Source of the DNA: CAVVSQ01 sp963848825
GTDB lineage: Bacteria; Planctomycetota; Planctomycetia; Gemmatales; Gemmataceae
DNA: 64,000 nucleotides
NCBI GenBank assembly: GCA_963848825.1
Contig: CAWKFA010000015.1
Location: 1,364,001 to 1,428,000, forward strand
Direction: 5' to 3'
Part shown: positions 47,649 through 56,328 of the stretch, in pieces
How the letters are laid out: each line of letters opens with the position of its first letter
Numbering within the stretch: position 1 is the stretch's first letter
The notes under the pieces: generated by a model
Told to the model about the DNA's origin: nothing
The model's input: the letters and a program-made list of their open reading frames with translations, nothing else
Databases searched by the model: none
Position numbers and translations under genes: made by a program

Positions 47649-49793
47649 CGGATGTCCCAAAATAAGCGAGCCCCTGCGCACGCAGAAATTGTCGTCGCCG
47701 GAAAAGACCAGGTAGACGTCGCTACCATCACGGCTCATCCACTTCGTCGGCAGGCTGGCGGTTTCTCCAGGGCCCACGTCCCATTTGTCGGTGAAATAGG
47801 CCGTGCTCCATGGCCCCCAGGGCTCAGGGGAGTCGTAAATGCCGAAGCCCCCTTCAAAGCGCCTGTCCACCTTGTTGCCCGTCAGCGCGGGCAACGTCTG
47901 CACCCAAAGGAAGCGCTTTAATCCAGGGTGGTAACTGATTGTCGAACGGCAGCAGCCGTCCTTGTGCGCGAAGACGGCGCCGCGTTCGTCCACCGCTTTC
48001 GTCCAGACGGGCCGTTTATCGGCGTCCAGGCACTTGAAAAATTCGTAAGCGCTCCGCTCTCTGATGCGCTCCCTGGGTACGCGTGCCAGGACCATGACGT
48101 CGGCCGGCACGTAGGCGTCCGCGTGATCGTGCGAGTACACGTAGACGTAGTCGTCGGTGGCGCCGTCGTAATTCTTGCCATAGTTGAGAAACGTGGGGCA
48201 GCCGAAACTTGTCATGAACTTCCAGTCGCTCCATACCCAGGAGTTGCCATGATCGCTCGACCAGGCGAGCTGCGAATTTCCGGCGTTGCGTGTCCATAGA
48301 TAAAGAACGCCACCCACCATCAGGATGCCGCTGGCTTTTTTGGCGACGGCCCCATTGCCAATCTGCTCGCCGCTGGGAGAGCGTATGTTGCTGCCCTTGA
48401 AGTCGGGCGGTGCGCCCGCGACTTTGGCGAAGCCAAGGCCGAGTTTATGCGGCAGCAGTGGCTCGAAGCCCCAGCCGTCGCCGTAGGCGGTGTAGAGGAA
48501 GTCATCATCACCCCAGGTCATGGGCCAGTTATCACTCCCCTTGGCCTGGCGGACGATGGTCGCCTTGGGTGCCCAGTCGATGCCGGTGATGATTTTGCTT
48601 GGCGGATAGGGGGCGGCGCGACCGGTCGGTGACGCGCCCGTAACCGCCGCCACCACGGGTTCGAAGAGTAGTGCCGTTCTTTCATCGTGGTACAGGGCAA
48701 AGACGTCGCGCGGCTTGCCGACGGCGTCGGTCGGGCTCGGCAACTTCGCCAGTGCCGTGCCATTACGCACCATGATCAGGTTGAGGCTCGGCACCACCAG
48801 GACGACCTGATCGCCGGCGCCGGCGCCCCAAAAAGCATCCCTGGGCAATTTGGCATAGCGGCCGTCCGCATTGGTCCACCAGCCCATGCCGCAATTGCCG
48901 GGCAGACCGGCCGACCCAGTTATCTGGCGGACAACTTTTGGGCTGAGAATGCGTTTGCCCTCCCAATCTCCCCCATGCAACAGCAAGCGGCCAATGCTGG
49001 CCACCGCCCGCGCGGTAAAATTGCCGCCGCCCCACGCCGGCACCAGGGGCAACCCCTTCACCGTGAAGGTCCGATCATAACCGACCGCCCACTCGCTATC
49101 CGGCACGCCGAGGGGCCGCATGACCCGCTCGCGCAGCAGTGACCGCAAATCTTTTTGCTGCGACTTTTGCAGCGCCGCCGTGACGGCATAACTCAACATG
49201 GCGATGCCGGGATTGCTGTACTGGACCTGCGCGCCCGCATCGAAGACGGCCGGCGTTTGGTCGCGGGCGATGGTGAATGGATCATTCGGCGGCTCGAGCC
49301 GTTTCCAGAAATCGCCCCGCCAGCCATCGAGCTTATCGTGCGCCACGCCGACGACTTCGGCGTCCGCCAAACCCGAAGTGTGGGAGCCCAGGTGCCGCAG
49401 GGTAATTTTGCTCTTGCGCGGGTCGTCACGCCACTCGGGAACATACTTTGCCACCGGATCGTCCAGGTCGACCAACCCATCCTCGAGCGCGATACCCAGA
49501 CCAAGCCCCGCCAACAGCGCCTTGATCAGCGAAGCCGTGCCATGCTTGACCGTCGGACCATGCCCGGGCGCATACCATTCATAAACGATCATGTCGTTAC
49601 GAATGACCAGGAAACCGCTGGTATTTCTCACCGCCAGGCTGTCTTTCAGCACCGCCAGCCTGGCGCCAGACATCCCCTGGCTTTCCGGAGCGGCGGATTG
49701 CCACGCAAACCCCGGCTGCGCGGGCACCGTGGCGGGCGCCGCCAATAAAACCATCAGCGCCAGGGCACGGAGACCAACTTTTCTGAGGTGCAT
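47646..49793 (-). CDS. Secreted serine beta-lactamase-fold hydrolase fused to a DUF4185-like domain
   Basis: 715 residues. Signal peptide (LRALALMVLLAAPATVPA). Residues about 35-365 are a class C beta-lactamase/PBP4-like domain: the SxxK motif in TASLIKALLAG (active Ser followed two residues later by Lys), the YxN motif in QYSNPGIAML, and a HLGSHTSGL block. Residues about 400-715 hold a different, beta-rich domain with TWGDDDFLYTAYGDGWGFEP, VGGVLYLWTRNAGNSQLAWS and DSPEPWGPWSTAYFTDKWDV, resembling DUF4185/sialidase-like propellers. The first half may be an esterase or peptidase and the second may bind or cut carbohydrate. No close function is known for the combination. Single gene. Confidence 0.8.
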   Translation of the reverse strand: MHLRKVGLRALALMVLLAAPATVPAQPGFAWQSAAPESQGMSGARLAVLKDSLAVRNTSGFLVIRNDMIVYEWYAPGHGPTVKHGTASLIKALLAGLGLGIALEDGLVDLDDPVAKYVPEWRDDPRKSKITLRHLGSHTSGLADAEVVGVAHDKLDGWRGDFWKRLEPPNDPFTIARDQTPAVFDAGAQVQYSNPGIAMLSYAVTAALQKSQQKDLRSLLRERVMRPLGVPDSEWAVGYDRTFTVKGLPLVPAWGGGNFTARAVASIGRLLLHGGDWEGKRILSPKVVRQITGSAGLPGNCGMGWWTNADGRYAKLPRDAFWGAGAGDQVVLVVPSLNLIMVRNGTALAKLPSPTDAVGKPRDVFALYHDERTALLFEPVVAAVTGASPTGRAAPYPPSKIITGIDWAPKATIVRQAKGSDNWPMTWGDDDFLYTAYGDGWGFEPLLPHKLGLGFAKVAGAPPDFKGSNIRSPSGEQIGNGAVAKKASGILMVGGVLYLWTRNAGNSQLAWSSDHGNSWVWSDWKFMTSFGCPTFLNYGKNYDGATDDYVYVYSHDHADAYVPADVMVLARVPRERIRERSAYEFFKCLDADKRPVWTKAVDERGAVFAHKDGCCRSTISYHPGLKRFLWVQTLPALTGNKVDRRFEGGFGIYDSPEPWGPWSTAYFTDKWDVGPGETASLPTKWMSRDGSDVYLVFSGDDNFCVRRGSLILGHP

Positions 49794-50081
49794 TGGGATT
49801 GGATCTCCATCAGCCAGGCGGGAATAGCGTCAGTTTCCGCGTACCACTGCGGCCAGGCACGACATCATCAGTCCGGCAACGAGTCCGTTATCGCCTCGGT
49901 AGGCCCCGTTGCTTCGATAAAGGTTGCATCAATGCTATCCTACGGAGCGCGAACGGTCATTCGCGCAAAATCTTTCGCGACCTTGCCGGCGGCTACCGCC
50001 GTTGATAATCCAGCGCGGGACGTCGGATGGCATTCGCTTGCTTGCGCGTCGGGGAATCGGGAATGATTAAAGGGGTAGTCC

Positions 50082-51351
50082 ATGTTCACCTTCAAAGCGG
50101 GTGCGTGTGGTGGCGCTGGTTTCGTTGTGCTGTTGTGCGCTGGCGGTTGTGCTTGCCCAGGAGGGTTCACCCACGCCGGTGCAACAAGCCACGGACGAAA
50201 AAACCATCCGGGCGCTGATCACGCAACTGGGTGACGATTCCTTTGACAAACGCTTGGAAGCTGAAACCAAGTTGATTGCCGTGGGCAGGCCCGCGCAGAC
50301 CTTGCTTACCAAGGCCGCCAAGGAAAGCTCGGATGCGGAAGTGCGCGATAGCGCGGTGCGTATTATCAAGTCGTTTCGTACGAACCCGGGGCCGGGTCTG
50401 TGGTTTCCCGAGGGTCTTGTCTTTGACGCCACGTTCCTGAAGGATGGCCAGGGCATGGCCGTTGCCTGTCATGATAAAGTGGTTCGCATCTACGATGGCA
50501 AAACCAATGCCCTGCGGCAAACTTTGAAAGGCCATTCGGCTTCGGTTTACGGGGTTGCTTATTCTCCGGCGGGCAACCTACTCGCTAGCTGTTCTGGAAA
50601 TTGGTCCGCCGAAACGAACAAGTCACCAGGTGAGATCATCATTTGGAACCTGGCCAAGGGAGAGGCCGCGGTCACTCTCAACGGGCCGCCGGGCGGTCTC
50701 TATTCGCTGGTCTTCGCGGCGGATGGGAAAAAGCTATATTCGGCCGGCGGCGATGGCACGATCCGGATGTGGGACGTTGACGGACGCAAGGAGATCAAGG
50801 TTGGCCACGGGCATACCAAGCCGGTGCGCCGGCTCGTATTGAGTCCCGATGGCAAGCTGCTGGCTTCCGCGGGCATAGATGGCACCGTGCGGTTTTGGGA
50901 TGTTGATACACTGCGGGAGGTACGTCAAATCCTGGCTCATCCAAACGGCGTGGGCACTTTGACCTTTTCGCCGGACAACAAGTATCTCCTTACCGCCGTT
51001 CGGGCAGGTGCGCCGCCCACGCCCGGAATCATCAAAGTTTGGGACCTGGCTACTTTCACGGAAAAGATAAGTTACCAAGGTCAAAGCAAGATTCTGTCCC
51101 TGGCCGTGTCACCGGACAGCACCCTGGTGGCCGTCGGCGGCGGGCTGCAAAACAAATTCGGCGACGTTGCCGTACTTGACCTGGCTACCGGTGCCGAGCG
51201 TGCGGTCTTTCGCGACCACAAGGAATGGGTTGAATGCGTGATTTTCAGTCCCGATGGCAAGTGGTTAGCGAGCGGCGGCGGTTTCAACCGCGGCGGACGC
51301 GGGGAAATGCGCCTATGGGACGTAAAACGCCTGGTTGCCAAGGGAGAATAG
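50082..51351 (+). CDS. Secreted WD40-repeat protein with N-terminal HEAT-like module
   Basis: The long frame starts at GTG 50101 (VRVVALVSLCCCALAVVLA, a signal peptide). An AAAGGGG ribosome-binding site and ATG at 50082 lie just upstream, one frame off (MFTFKAG), so an indel near 50095 is likely. Residues 35-95 form a HEAT-like unit (LGDDSFDKRLEAETKLIAVG, EVRDSAVRIIKSF), and the rest has six or seven WD40 blades (SPDGKLLASAGIDGTVRFWD). About 420 residues. It probably folds as one propeller outside the cytoplasm and serves as a scaffold. It ends 17 bp before a palindromic element (51368-51517). Confidence 0.8.
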
Positions 51352-51367
51352 AGCTTGTTGTTGTTTT

Positions 51368-51517
51368 GTAGGGTGGCGTCGAGCGTACTCGCGCTGACCC
51401 ACCGATCCCGCGCGGAACGATGGCCGACGACCATGAATACGTGGATTTCAATGTCCCCAGCAAGTATGTTTCGTATATTTCGGTGGGTCAGCGCGAGTAC
51501 GCTCGACGCCACCCTAC
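51368..51517. repeat. Palindromic intergenic element, copy 1 (38-bp arms)
   Basis: Arms 51368-51405 and 51480-51517 are perfect 38-bp inverted repeats (left arm begins GTAGGGTGGCGTCGAGC) around a 74-base core. It lies between the WD40 gene and the MIOX gene, both on the plus strand. A second copy is at 56200-56296, with the same arm apart from one base that is absent in both of its arms and a short core. No transposase is nearby. It looks like a non-autonomous MITE- or REP-like element. Confidence 0.85.
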
Positions 51518-51625
51518 ATGCATACGATGTTTTACGCAGATTCGCTTTTTGATTGACGGGCTGGCGCGGCATATTCTACAATTGGTGCGTCACGCCGAGC
51601 GGAAAGATCCGGGAGAACTTTAAAG

Positions 51626-52402
51626 ATGGGTGGCAAAACAGCTTTTCGTAACTATGAGGCCGATGTGCGGCCCGGCGTGCGTGAGTTCTATCAACTCAAC
51701 CACCGAAATCAGACGCTGGCTTTCGTGCTTGGCAAAAAAACCGAGTATCTGCCCCTGGCCAAGCGGCGGATGGGAATTTGGGAGGCCCTCGAGTTCCTGA
51801 ACACGCTCGTTGATGACAGCGATCCGGATACCGATCTGAGCCAGATCGAGCACTTGATGCAAACTTCCGAGGCCATGCGGACCGCGGGCAAGCCGGATTG
51901 GTTCGTGCTGACCGGTCTGTTGCACGATTTGGGCAAGGTCCTGTGCCTGTTTGGCGAGCCGCAGTGGGCGGTCGTTGGCGACACCTTCCCAGTGGGGTGT
52001 GCTTTTTCGGACAAGATCGTGCTGGCCGAGTACTTTAGCGAGAACCCCGACAGCACCAACCCGGCCTACCAGACCCGGTGCGGAATCTATGAGGAGGGCT
52101 GCGGACTGGACAAGGTGCATCTTTCCTGGGGGCATGACGAGTATCTCTACCAGGTCGTCAAGGATTATTTGCCGCGCGAGGCCCTGTACATGATCCGCTA
52201 CCACTCGTTCTACCCCTGCCACCGCGAAGGGGAGTACACCCATCTGATGAACGACGAGGACCGCGCCATGTTCCAGTGGGTGCGGGCTTTCAATCCCTTT
52301 GATTTGTATAGCAAGTCCGCCAGCCGGCCGGACGTGGAACGCTTGCGCCCTTATTACGAAGACCTGATCGCCCGCTATTTCCCTCCTGAACTTAGGTGGT
52401 AG
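51626..52402 (+). CDS. myo-Inositol oxygenase (MIOX)
   Basis: Cleaves myo-inositol with O2 at a di-iron centre to give D-glucuronate. 258 residues, close to the eukaryotic enzyme's core. HD-domain iron ligands are visible: EHLMQTSEAM (first His), LTGLLHDLGKVL (His-Asp), SWGHDEYLYQVVKDYLP (His-Asp) and MIRYHSFYPCHREGEYTHLM (His residues). A GGGAGA site precedes ATG 51626. The gene is followed after 6 bp by a lipoprotein binding protein and then by ABC ATPase and permease genes, indicating an operon for uptake and oxidation of inositol. MIOX is uncommon in bacteria. The usual Iol dehydrogenase pathway is not seen here. Confidence 0.92.
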   Translation: MGGKTAFRNYEADVRPGVREFYQLNHRNQTLAFVLGKKTEYLPLAKRRMGIWEALEFLNTLVDDSDPDTDLSQIEHLMQTSEAMRTAGKPDWFVLTGLLHDLGKVLCLFGEPQWAVVGDTFPVGCAFSDKIVLAEYFSENPDSTNPAYQTRCGIYEEGCGLDKVHLSWGHDEYLYQVVKDYLPREALYMIRYHSFYPCHREGEYTHLMNDEDRAMFQWVRAFNPFDLYSKSASRPDVERLRPYYEDLIARYFPPELRW

Positions 52403-52408
52403 CCATTC

Positions 52409-53350
52409 ATGGTGCGCTTCGTCCTCCTGGCCATCACCATTCTTGGTAGTGTCGCCGGTTGCCATTCGGAACCGAGTTCCAAAAAAGTGATCGGCGTGTC
52501 GGTGCTCACCAGGAAGCATCAATTCTTTATCGATATCGGCAACGCCTTGACCGAGGAAGCGAACAAGCATGGCTACGATGTGGTGATCGTGACCGGCGAA
52601 TTTGATGTCGCCACCCAGAATAAACAGGTGGAAGATTTTTTGGTCAGCCGGGTGGATGCCATCGTCTTGAGTCCCTGCGATTCCAAGGCGATTGGGCCGG
52701 TGATCGCCGCGGCCAACGCGAAGTCGGTGCCGGTATTCACCGTGGACATTGCTTGCCTGGCGCCGGGCGTCAAGGTGGTCGCTCACGTGGCGACCGATAA
52801 TTACACCGGCGGCAGGCAGGCGGCCGAGGCGATGATCCAGGTGCTCGGACCAGCGGGGGGCAAGATCGCGATCCTCGATTACAAGCCCGCCGAATCGTGC
52901 CTGTTGCGGGTGCAGGGCTTCAAGGACGTGCTGGCCGCCTACCACGAAAAGCCCGGCGTGGGCAAAATTGACATCGTCAAGGAATTGCCGGGCGGCGGCG
53001 TGAAGGACCTGGCTTACCGGGCGACGGAAGACCTGATTCAAGCGCATCCCGATCTCCGCGGGATTTTCGCGATCAACGATCCGTCGGCGCTCGGAGCGCG
53101 CGCGGCCCTGGAAAAGGCGGAACGGGCCGACCGTGTGAAAATCATCGGCTTCGATGGCCAACCGGAGGGCAAGCAGGCAATCAGGGATGGCAAGATAGTG
53201 GCCGATCCCATTCAGTTCCCGGACAAGCTCGGCCGCGAGACGGCCAAGGCCATCATCAAGTATTTCGAGGGGGAGGAGGTGCCGCCGGTGCTGCTGGTGC
53301 AACCGCGCCTGTACTGGCAAGCCGACGCCCTCAAGGAGTTGGATAAATAA
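52409..53350 (+). CDS. Sugar/cyclitol ABC transporter, substrate-binding lipoprotein
   Basis: 313 residues. A lipoprotein signal peptide ends in a lipobox (LGSVAGC), so it is membrane-anchored outside the cytoplasm. The mature part is a periplasmic-binding-protein-like type I fold of the ribose/inositol class: GVSVLTRKHQFFIDIGNALT, VDAIVLSPCDSKAIGPVIAA, TDNYTGGRQAAEAM, KIAILDYKPAESCLLRVQGF, and FAINDPSALGARAALEKA. The Shine-Dalgarno is inside the end of the MIOX gene. It is 4 bp from the ATPase gene. Ligand inferred from MIOX to be inositol or another small polyol; not proven by sequence. Confidence 0.9.
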   Translation: MVRFVLLAITILGSVAGCHSEPSSKKVIGVSVLTRKHQFFIDIGNALTEEANKHGYDVVIVTGEFDVATQNKQVEDFLVSRVDAIVLSPCDSKAIGPVIAAANAKSVPVFTVDIACLAPGVKVVAHVATDNYTGGRQAAEAMIQVLGPAGGKIAILDYKPAESCLLRVQGFKDVLAAYHEKPGVGKIDIVKELPGGGVKDLAYRATEDLIQAHPDLRGIFAINDPSALGARAALEKAERADRVKIIGFDGQPEGKQAIRDGKIVADPIQFPDKLGRETAKAIIKYFEGEEVPPVLLVQPRLYWQADALKELDK

Positions 53351-53354
53351 ATTC

Positions 53355-54841
53355 ATGGCCAAGCCGCCTCTCCTCTCCATGCGCGGGATACGCAAGTCAT
53401 TTCCCGGCGTGCATGCGTTACGCGGCGTCGATCTGGAGCTTGGCGCCGGCGAGGTGCTGGCGCTCCTGGGCGAAAACGGCGCCGGCAAAAGCACGCTGGT
53501 CCGGACCCTGGCAGGCGCCAGTCTGCCGGATGCCGGAACTATCGAGATTGACGGCCAAAAAGCGACAATCCGTTCACCCATCGACGCCCTGCGTGCCGGC
53601 ATCGCCGTCATCTACCAGGAGTTCAACCTGGTCCCTTCGCTGTCGGCAGCCGCCAACATCTTTCTCGGTCAGGAGCGGGCTCATCTCGGTTGGTTGCGAC
53701 TCGGCGCGGAGCACCGCGAAGCGCGCGCTCTGTTTCAGCGCGTGGGTATGGACATCGATCCCGATGCGCTGTGCCGTGATCTCACGGTGGCGCAGCAGCA
53801 GATTGTCGAAATCGCCAAGGCCCTGGCCACGAGCGCCCGGATTCTGGTGATGGATGAGCCGAGCGCCGTGCTGTCCGCCCAGGAGGTCGAAAATCTCTTT
53901 GGGATCATTCGCGATCTCCAGCGGCAGGGGCTTGGCATCATCTATATAAGTCATCGCCTGGACGAAATCTTCGACATTGCGGACCGCGTGATGGTGTTGC
54001 GTGACGGCGCCCACGTCGGCACCCGCCCCATCGGCGAGGCGACTGAGGAACAACTCATCGAGATGATGGTGGGACGCAAGCTGGAACAGGAATTTCCCAG
54101 GCGCCAGGCATGTGTCGGCGGGCCGCGCCTCGTGGTGAATGGCCTACGACGCGGCCGGGCTGTGCGGGACGTGTCGCTTACGATTCGGCGCGGCGAGGTG
54201 CTGGCGCTTACCGGCCTGGTCGGCTCCGGCCGGACCGAGACGGCGCGGTTAATCTTTGCGCGGATCGGCGGGACGCGGGCGAGATCACCCTCGATGGCCG
54301 GCCGCTGGCGATCCACTCACCGCGTGACGCGATCGCGGCCGGCCTGGCGCTACTGACCGAAGACCGCAAGGCGCAGGGACTGGTGTTGGCCCATTCGGTG
54401 CGTGAGAATTTCGCCTTGCCCAACCTGCAATTTTGGTCGCGCGGTGGCTGGATCAGGCAGCGGCAAGAAAAGGCGGCGCTGGCCCGGCATATCAAGAGTC
54501 TGCAGGTGCGGCTGGCCAGCACGGAGCAGCGCGCCGGCACCTTGTCGGGCGGCAACCAGCAAAAGGTCGTGCTGGCCAAGTGGCTGGAGAGGCATTGCGA
54601 GGTGGTGCTCTTCGACGAACCGACGCGCGGCATCGACGTCGGCGCCAAATACGAAATCTATCAGCTCATCAATGCGTTGGCCGCCGACGGCAAGGCGATT
54701 TTGCTCATAAGCTCGGAACTGCCCGAAGTGCTGGGCATGGCGGACCGGATTTTGGTGATGCACGAGGGGCGTATCGTGGGAGAGATCGAGGACGTCGCTC
54801 GGGCTACGCAGGCGGACATTCTTCGAATGGCGGTGGGCTAA
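53355..54841 (+). CDS. Sugar ABC transporter ATPase (RbsA/XylG type), one frame break
   Basis: About 495 residues with two fused nucleotide-binding domains. First domain: Walker A GENGAGKSTL, YQEFNLVPSLSA, a degenerate LSGGQ (DLTVAQQQIVEIAKAL), Walker B ILVMDEPSAVLS, HRLDEIF. Second domain: TGLVGSGRTETARLIF in place of Walker A, LTEDRKAQGLVLAHSVREN, AGTLSGGNQQKVVLAKWL, VVLFDEPTRGIDVGAKYEIY. This is the carbohydrate-uptake CUT2 pattern. The frame breaks near 54258; adding one G after ATCTTTG restores LIFGADRRDAG. AAGGAG lies upstream of ATG 53355. It is translationally close to the genes on both sides. Confidence 0.93.
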
Positions 54842-54845
54842 CTCA

Positions 54846-56180
54846 ATGAAACGTTTTCTTTCTGAGTTTGGCATAGTCGTGATCCTCCTGGGGCTTTGCG
54901 CGATTCTCAGCGCGGCGACGCTGGCTGAGCAAGTCGCCGAGGGCGCGCCGGCGGGAGAGGCCCTCGCCAAGCAGTTGTTGCAACGCCCCGCGCCGAGCAG
55001 CAATGTCGTGATTATCGGCGGCGAAGGCAACGAGGACATGCCCTTCGTCGACGAAGCGGCGCGGGTCTTGCGGGCGGGGTCAGCGACAGTAGTCGCCAGC
55101 GTGCAAGGGCCCCCCCGCACTGCCCGTCTTCTTCTCGAGAAGCTCGACAAGGAGGGGGCGGCCGTCGACGTCATCCTGGCCACCACGCGCGCCGGCCGCT
55201 GGGCGGTCTTGAACGACTTGCCTAAACGATATCCTCACCTCGGTCCAGCCTCGGGCGGGGCACGCACGGCGGCAGCGATTACGGTGGTCACGCCGCGGCC
55301 CTATCTGTGGCCCAATTTTCTCAAGGCTGACAATCTCCGCAACATCGCCAATCAAATCGCCATCATCGCCATACTCGCCGTGGGCATGACGATGGTGGTG
55401 ATCGCCGGGGGTATTGATCTCTCGGTGGGCAGCATGCTTGCACTGGCCTCGGTGGTGTCGGCCTTGCTGGTGCGCGACTGGGCAGGGGGCCGTGAGGCGG
55501 GGGAAGGGGGCCTCGTGGCCGGCGCGGCCCTGGCGCTGCTGGCTTGCGCGGCACTGGGGCTGGTCAATGGTTTGACGGTGACACTGCTGCGCGTGCCGCC
55601 ATTCATCGCCACGCTGGGCATGATGCTGGCGGCCAGCGGACTTGCCCAATATCTGAGTAGCCATCAAACGATTTCGGAAATGCCGCCGTCAGCCATGTGG
55701 CTGGGTCGGGCCGCGGATTTCGCCGGCGTGCCCAACGCGGTGGTACTGATGTTGCTGCTCTATGGCGCCGCGCACGTGCTCATGACGCGGACGACTTTCG
55801 GCCGGCATGTCTATGCGGTGGGCGGCAACGCGGAGGCGGCCCGGCTCTCCGGCGTTCCCGTCAAGCGGGTCATGCTGATCGTCTATGTCCTCTGCGCGGT
55901 GCTCGCGGGACTGGGCGGCATCGTCATGACCTCGCAATTTCAGGGCGCGATGTCCACCTACGGCGACAAGTATGAGATGTATGTGGTCGCGGCCGTCGTG
56001 GTGGGCGGCACCACCATCGCCGGCGGCGAAGGCAAGGTGCTGGGCACGCTCGTCGGCGCCCTCATTATTGCGGTGATCCAGAACGGCATGAACCTGATGG
56101 GCCTGGAAAGCGCCATGCAACTTGTCGTGCTCGGCGCCGTGATCGTCGGCGCGGTGGCGCTGGATCGCTGGCGACGTTAA
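54846..56180 (+). CDS. Sugar ABC transporter permease (RbsC type) with an inserted N-terminal domain
   Basis: 444 residues, some 110-120 longer than typical RbsC. The first helix (FGIVVILLGLCAILSAATLA) is followed by an extra soluble stretch of about 130 residues with SNVVIIGGEGNEDMPFVDEA and AVDVILATTRAGRWAVLND, an alternating strand-helix pattern like half a Rossmann-type domain. The normal permease resumes at NLRNIANQIAIIAILAVGMT, with VVIAGGIDLSVGSMLALASV, RTTFGRHVYAVGGNAEAARL, GGIVMTSQFQGAMSTYGDKY and VVGGTTIAGGEGKVLGTLVG. It starts 4 bp after the ATPase stop and completes the importer. The insertion would face the outside, where the binding protein docks. Confidence 0.9.
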   Translation: MKRFLSEFGIVVILLGLCAILSAATLAEQVAEGAPAGEALAKQLLQRPAPSSNVVIIGGEGNEDMPFVDEAARVLRAGSATVVASVQGPPRTARLLLEKLDKEGAAVDVILATTRAGRWAVLNDLPKRYPHLGPASGGARTAAAITVVTPRPYLWPNFLKADNLRNIANQIAIIAILAVGMTMVVIAGGIDLSVGSMLALASVVSALLVRDWAGGREAGEGGLVAGAALALLACAALGLVNGLTVTLLRVPPFIATLGMMLAASGLAQYLSSHQTISEMPPSAMWLGRAADFAGVPNAVVLMLLLYGAAHVLMTRTTFGRHVYAVGGNAEAARLSGVPVKRVMLIVYVLCAVLAGLGGIVMTSQFQGAMSTYGDKYEMYVVAAVVVGGTTIAGGEGKVLGTLVGALIIAVIQNGMNLMGLESAMQLVVLGAVIVGAVALDRWRR

Positions 56181-56199
56181 GACTACCAACTGAAGCTAT

Positions 56200-56296
56200 G
56201 TAGGGTGGGTCGAGCGTACTCGCGCTGACCCACCGAAACACCCGTACTTACCGCGGGTTTCGGTGGGTCAGCGCGAGTACGCTCGACCCACCCTAC
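56200..56296. repeat. Palindromic intergenic element, copy 2 (39-bp arms)
   Basis: Arms 56200-56238 and 56258-56296 are perfect 39-bp inverted repeats (left arm begins GTAGGGTGGGTCGAGCG) around a 19-base core. It sits between the permease stop (plus strand) and the asparagine synthase stop (minus strand), where it could terminate both. It is the same element as 51368-51517 with a one-base difference that is matched in both arms. Confidence 0.85.
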
Positions 56297-56328
56297 GGGC
56301 TTCCGTCCGTACCTGTGGTTGACAATTC

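Noticed and set aside
51620..53611. 663-codon open frame on the minus strand opposite MIOX and the binding protein
   Set aside because: It is fully antisense to two conserved genes with motifs and ribosome-binding sites; long antisense frames are expected in GC-rich DNA. Its sequence is Arg/His/Gln-rich with no family feature.
51368..56296. A composite transposon bounded by the two palindromic elements
   Set aside because: The elements lack transposase genes, each is itself a closed palindrome, and no target-site duplication is visible around the segment.
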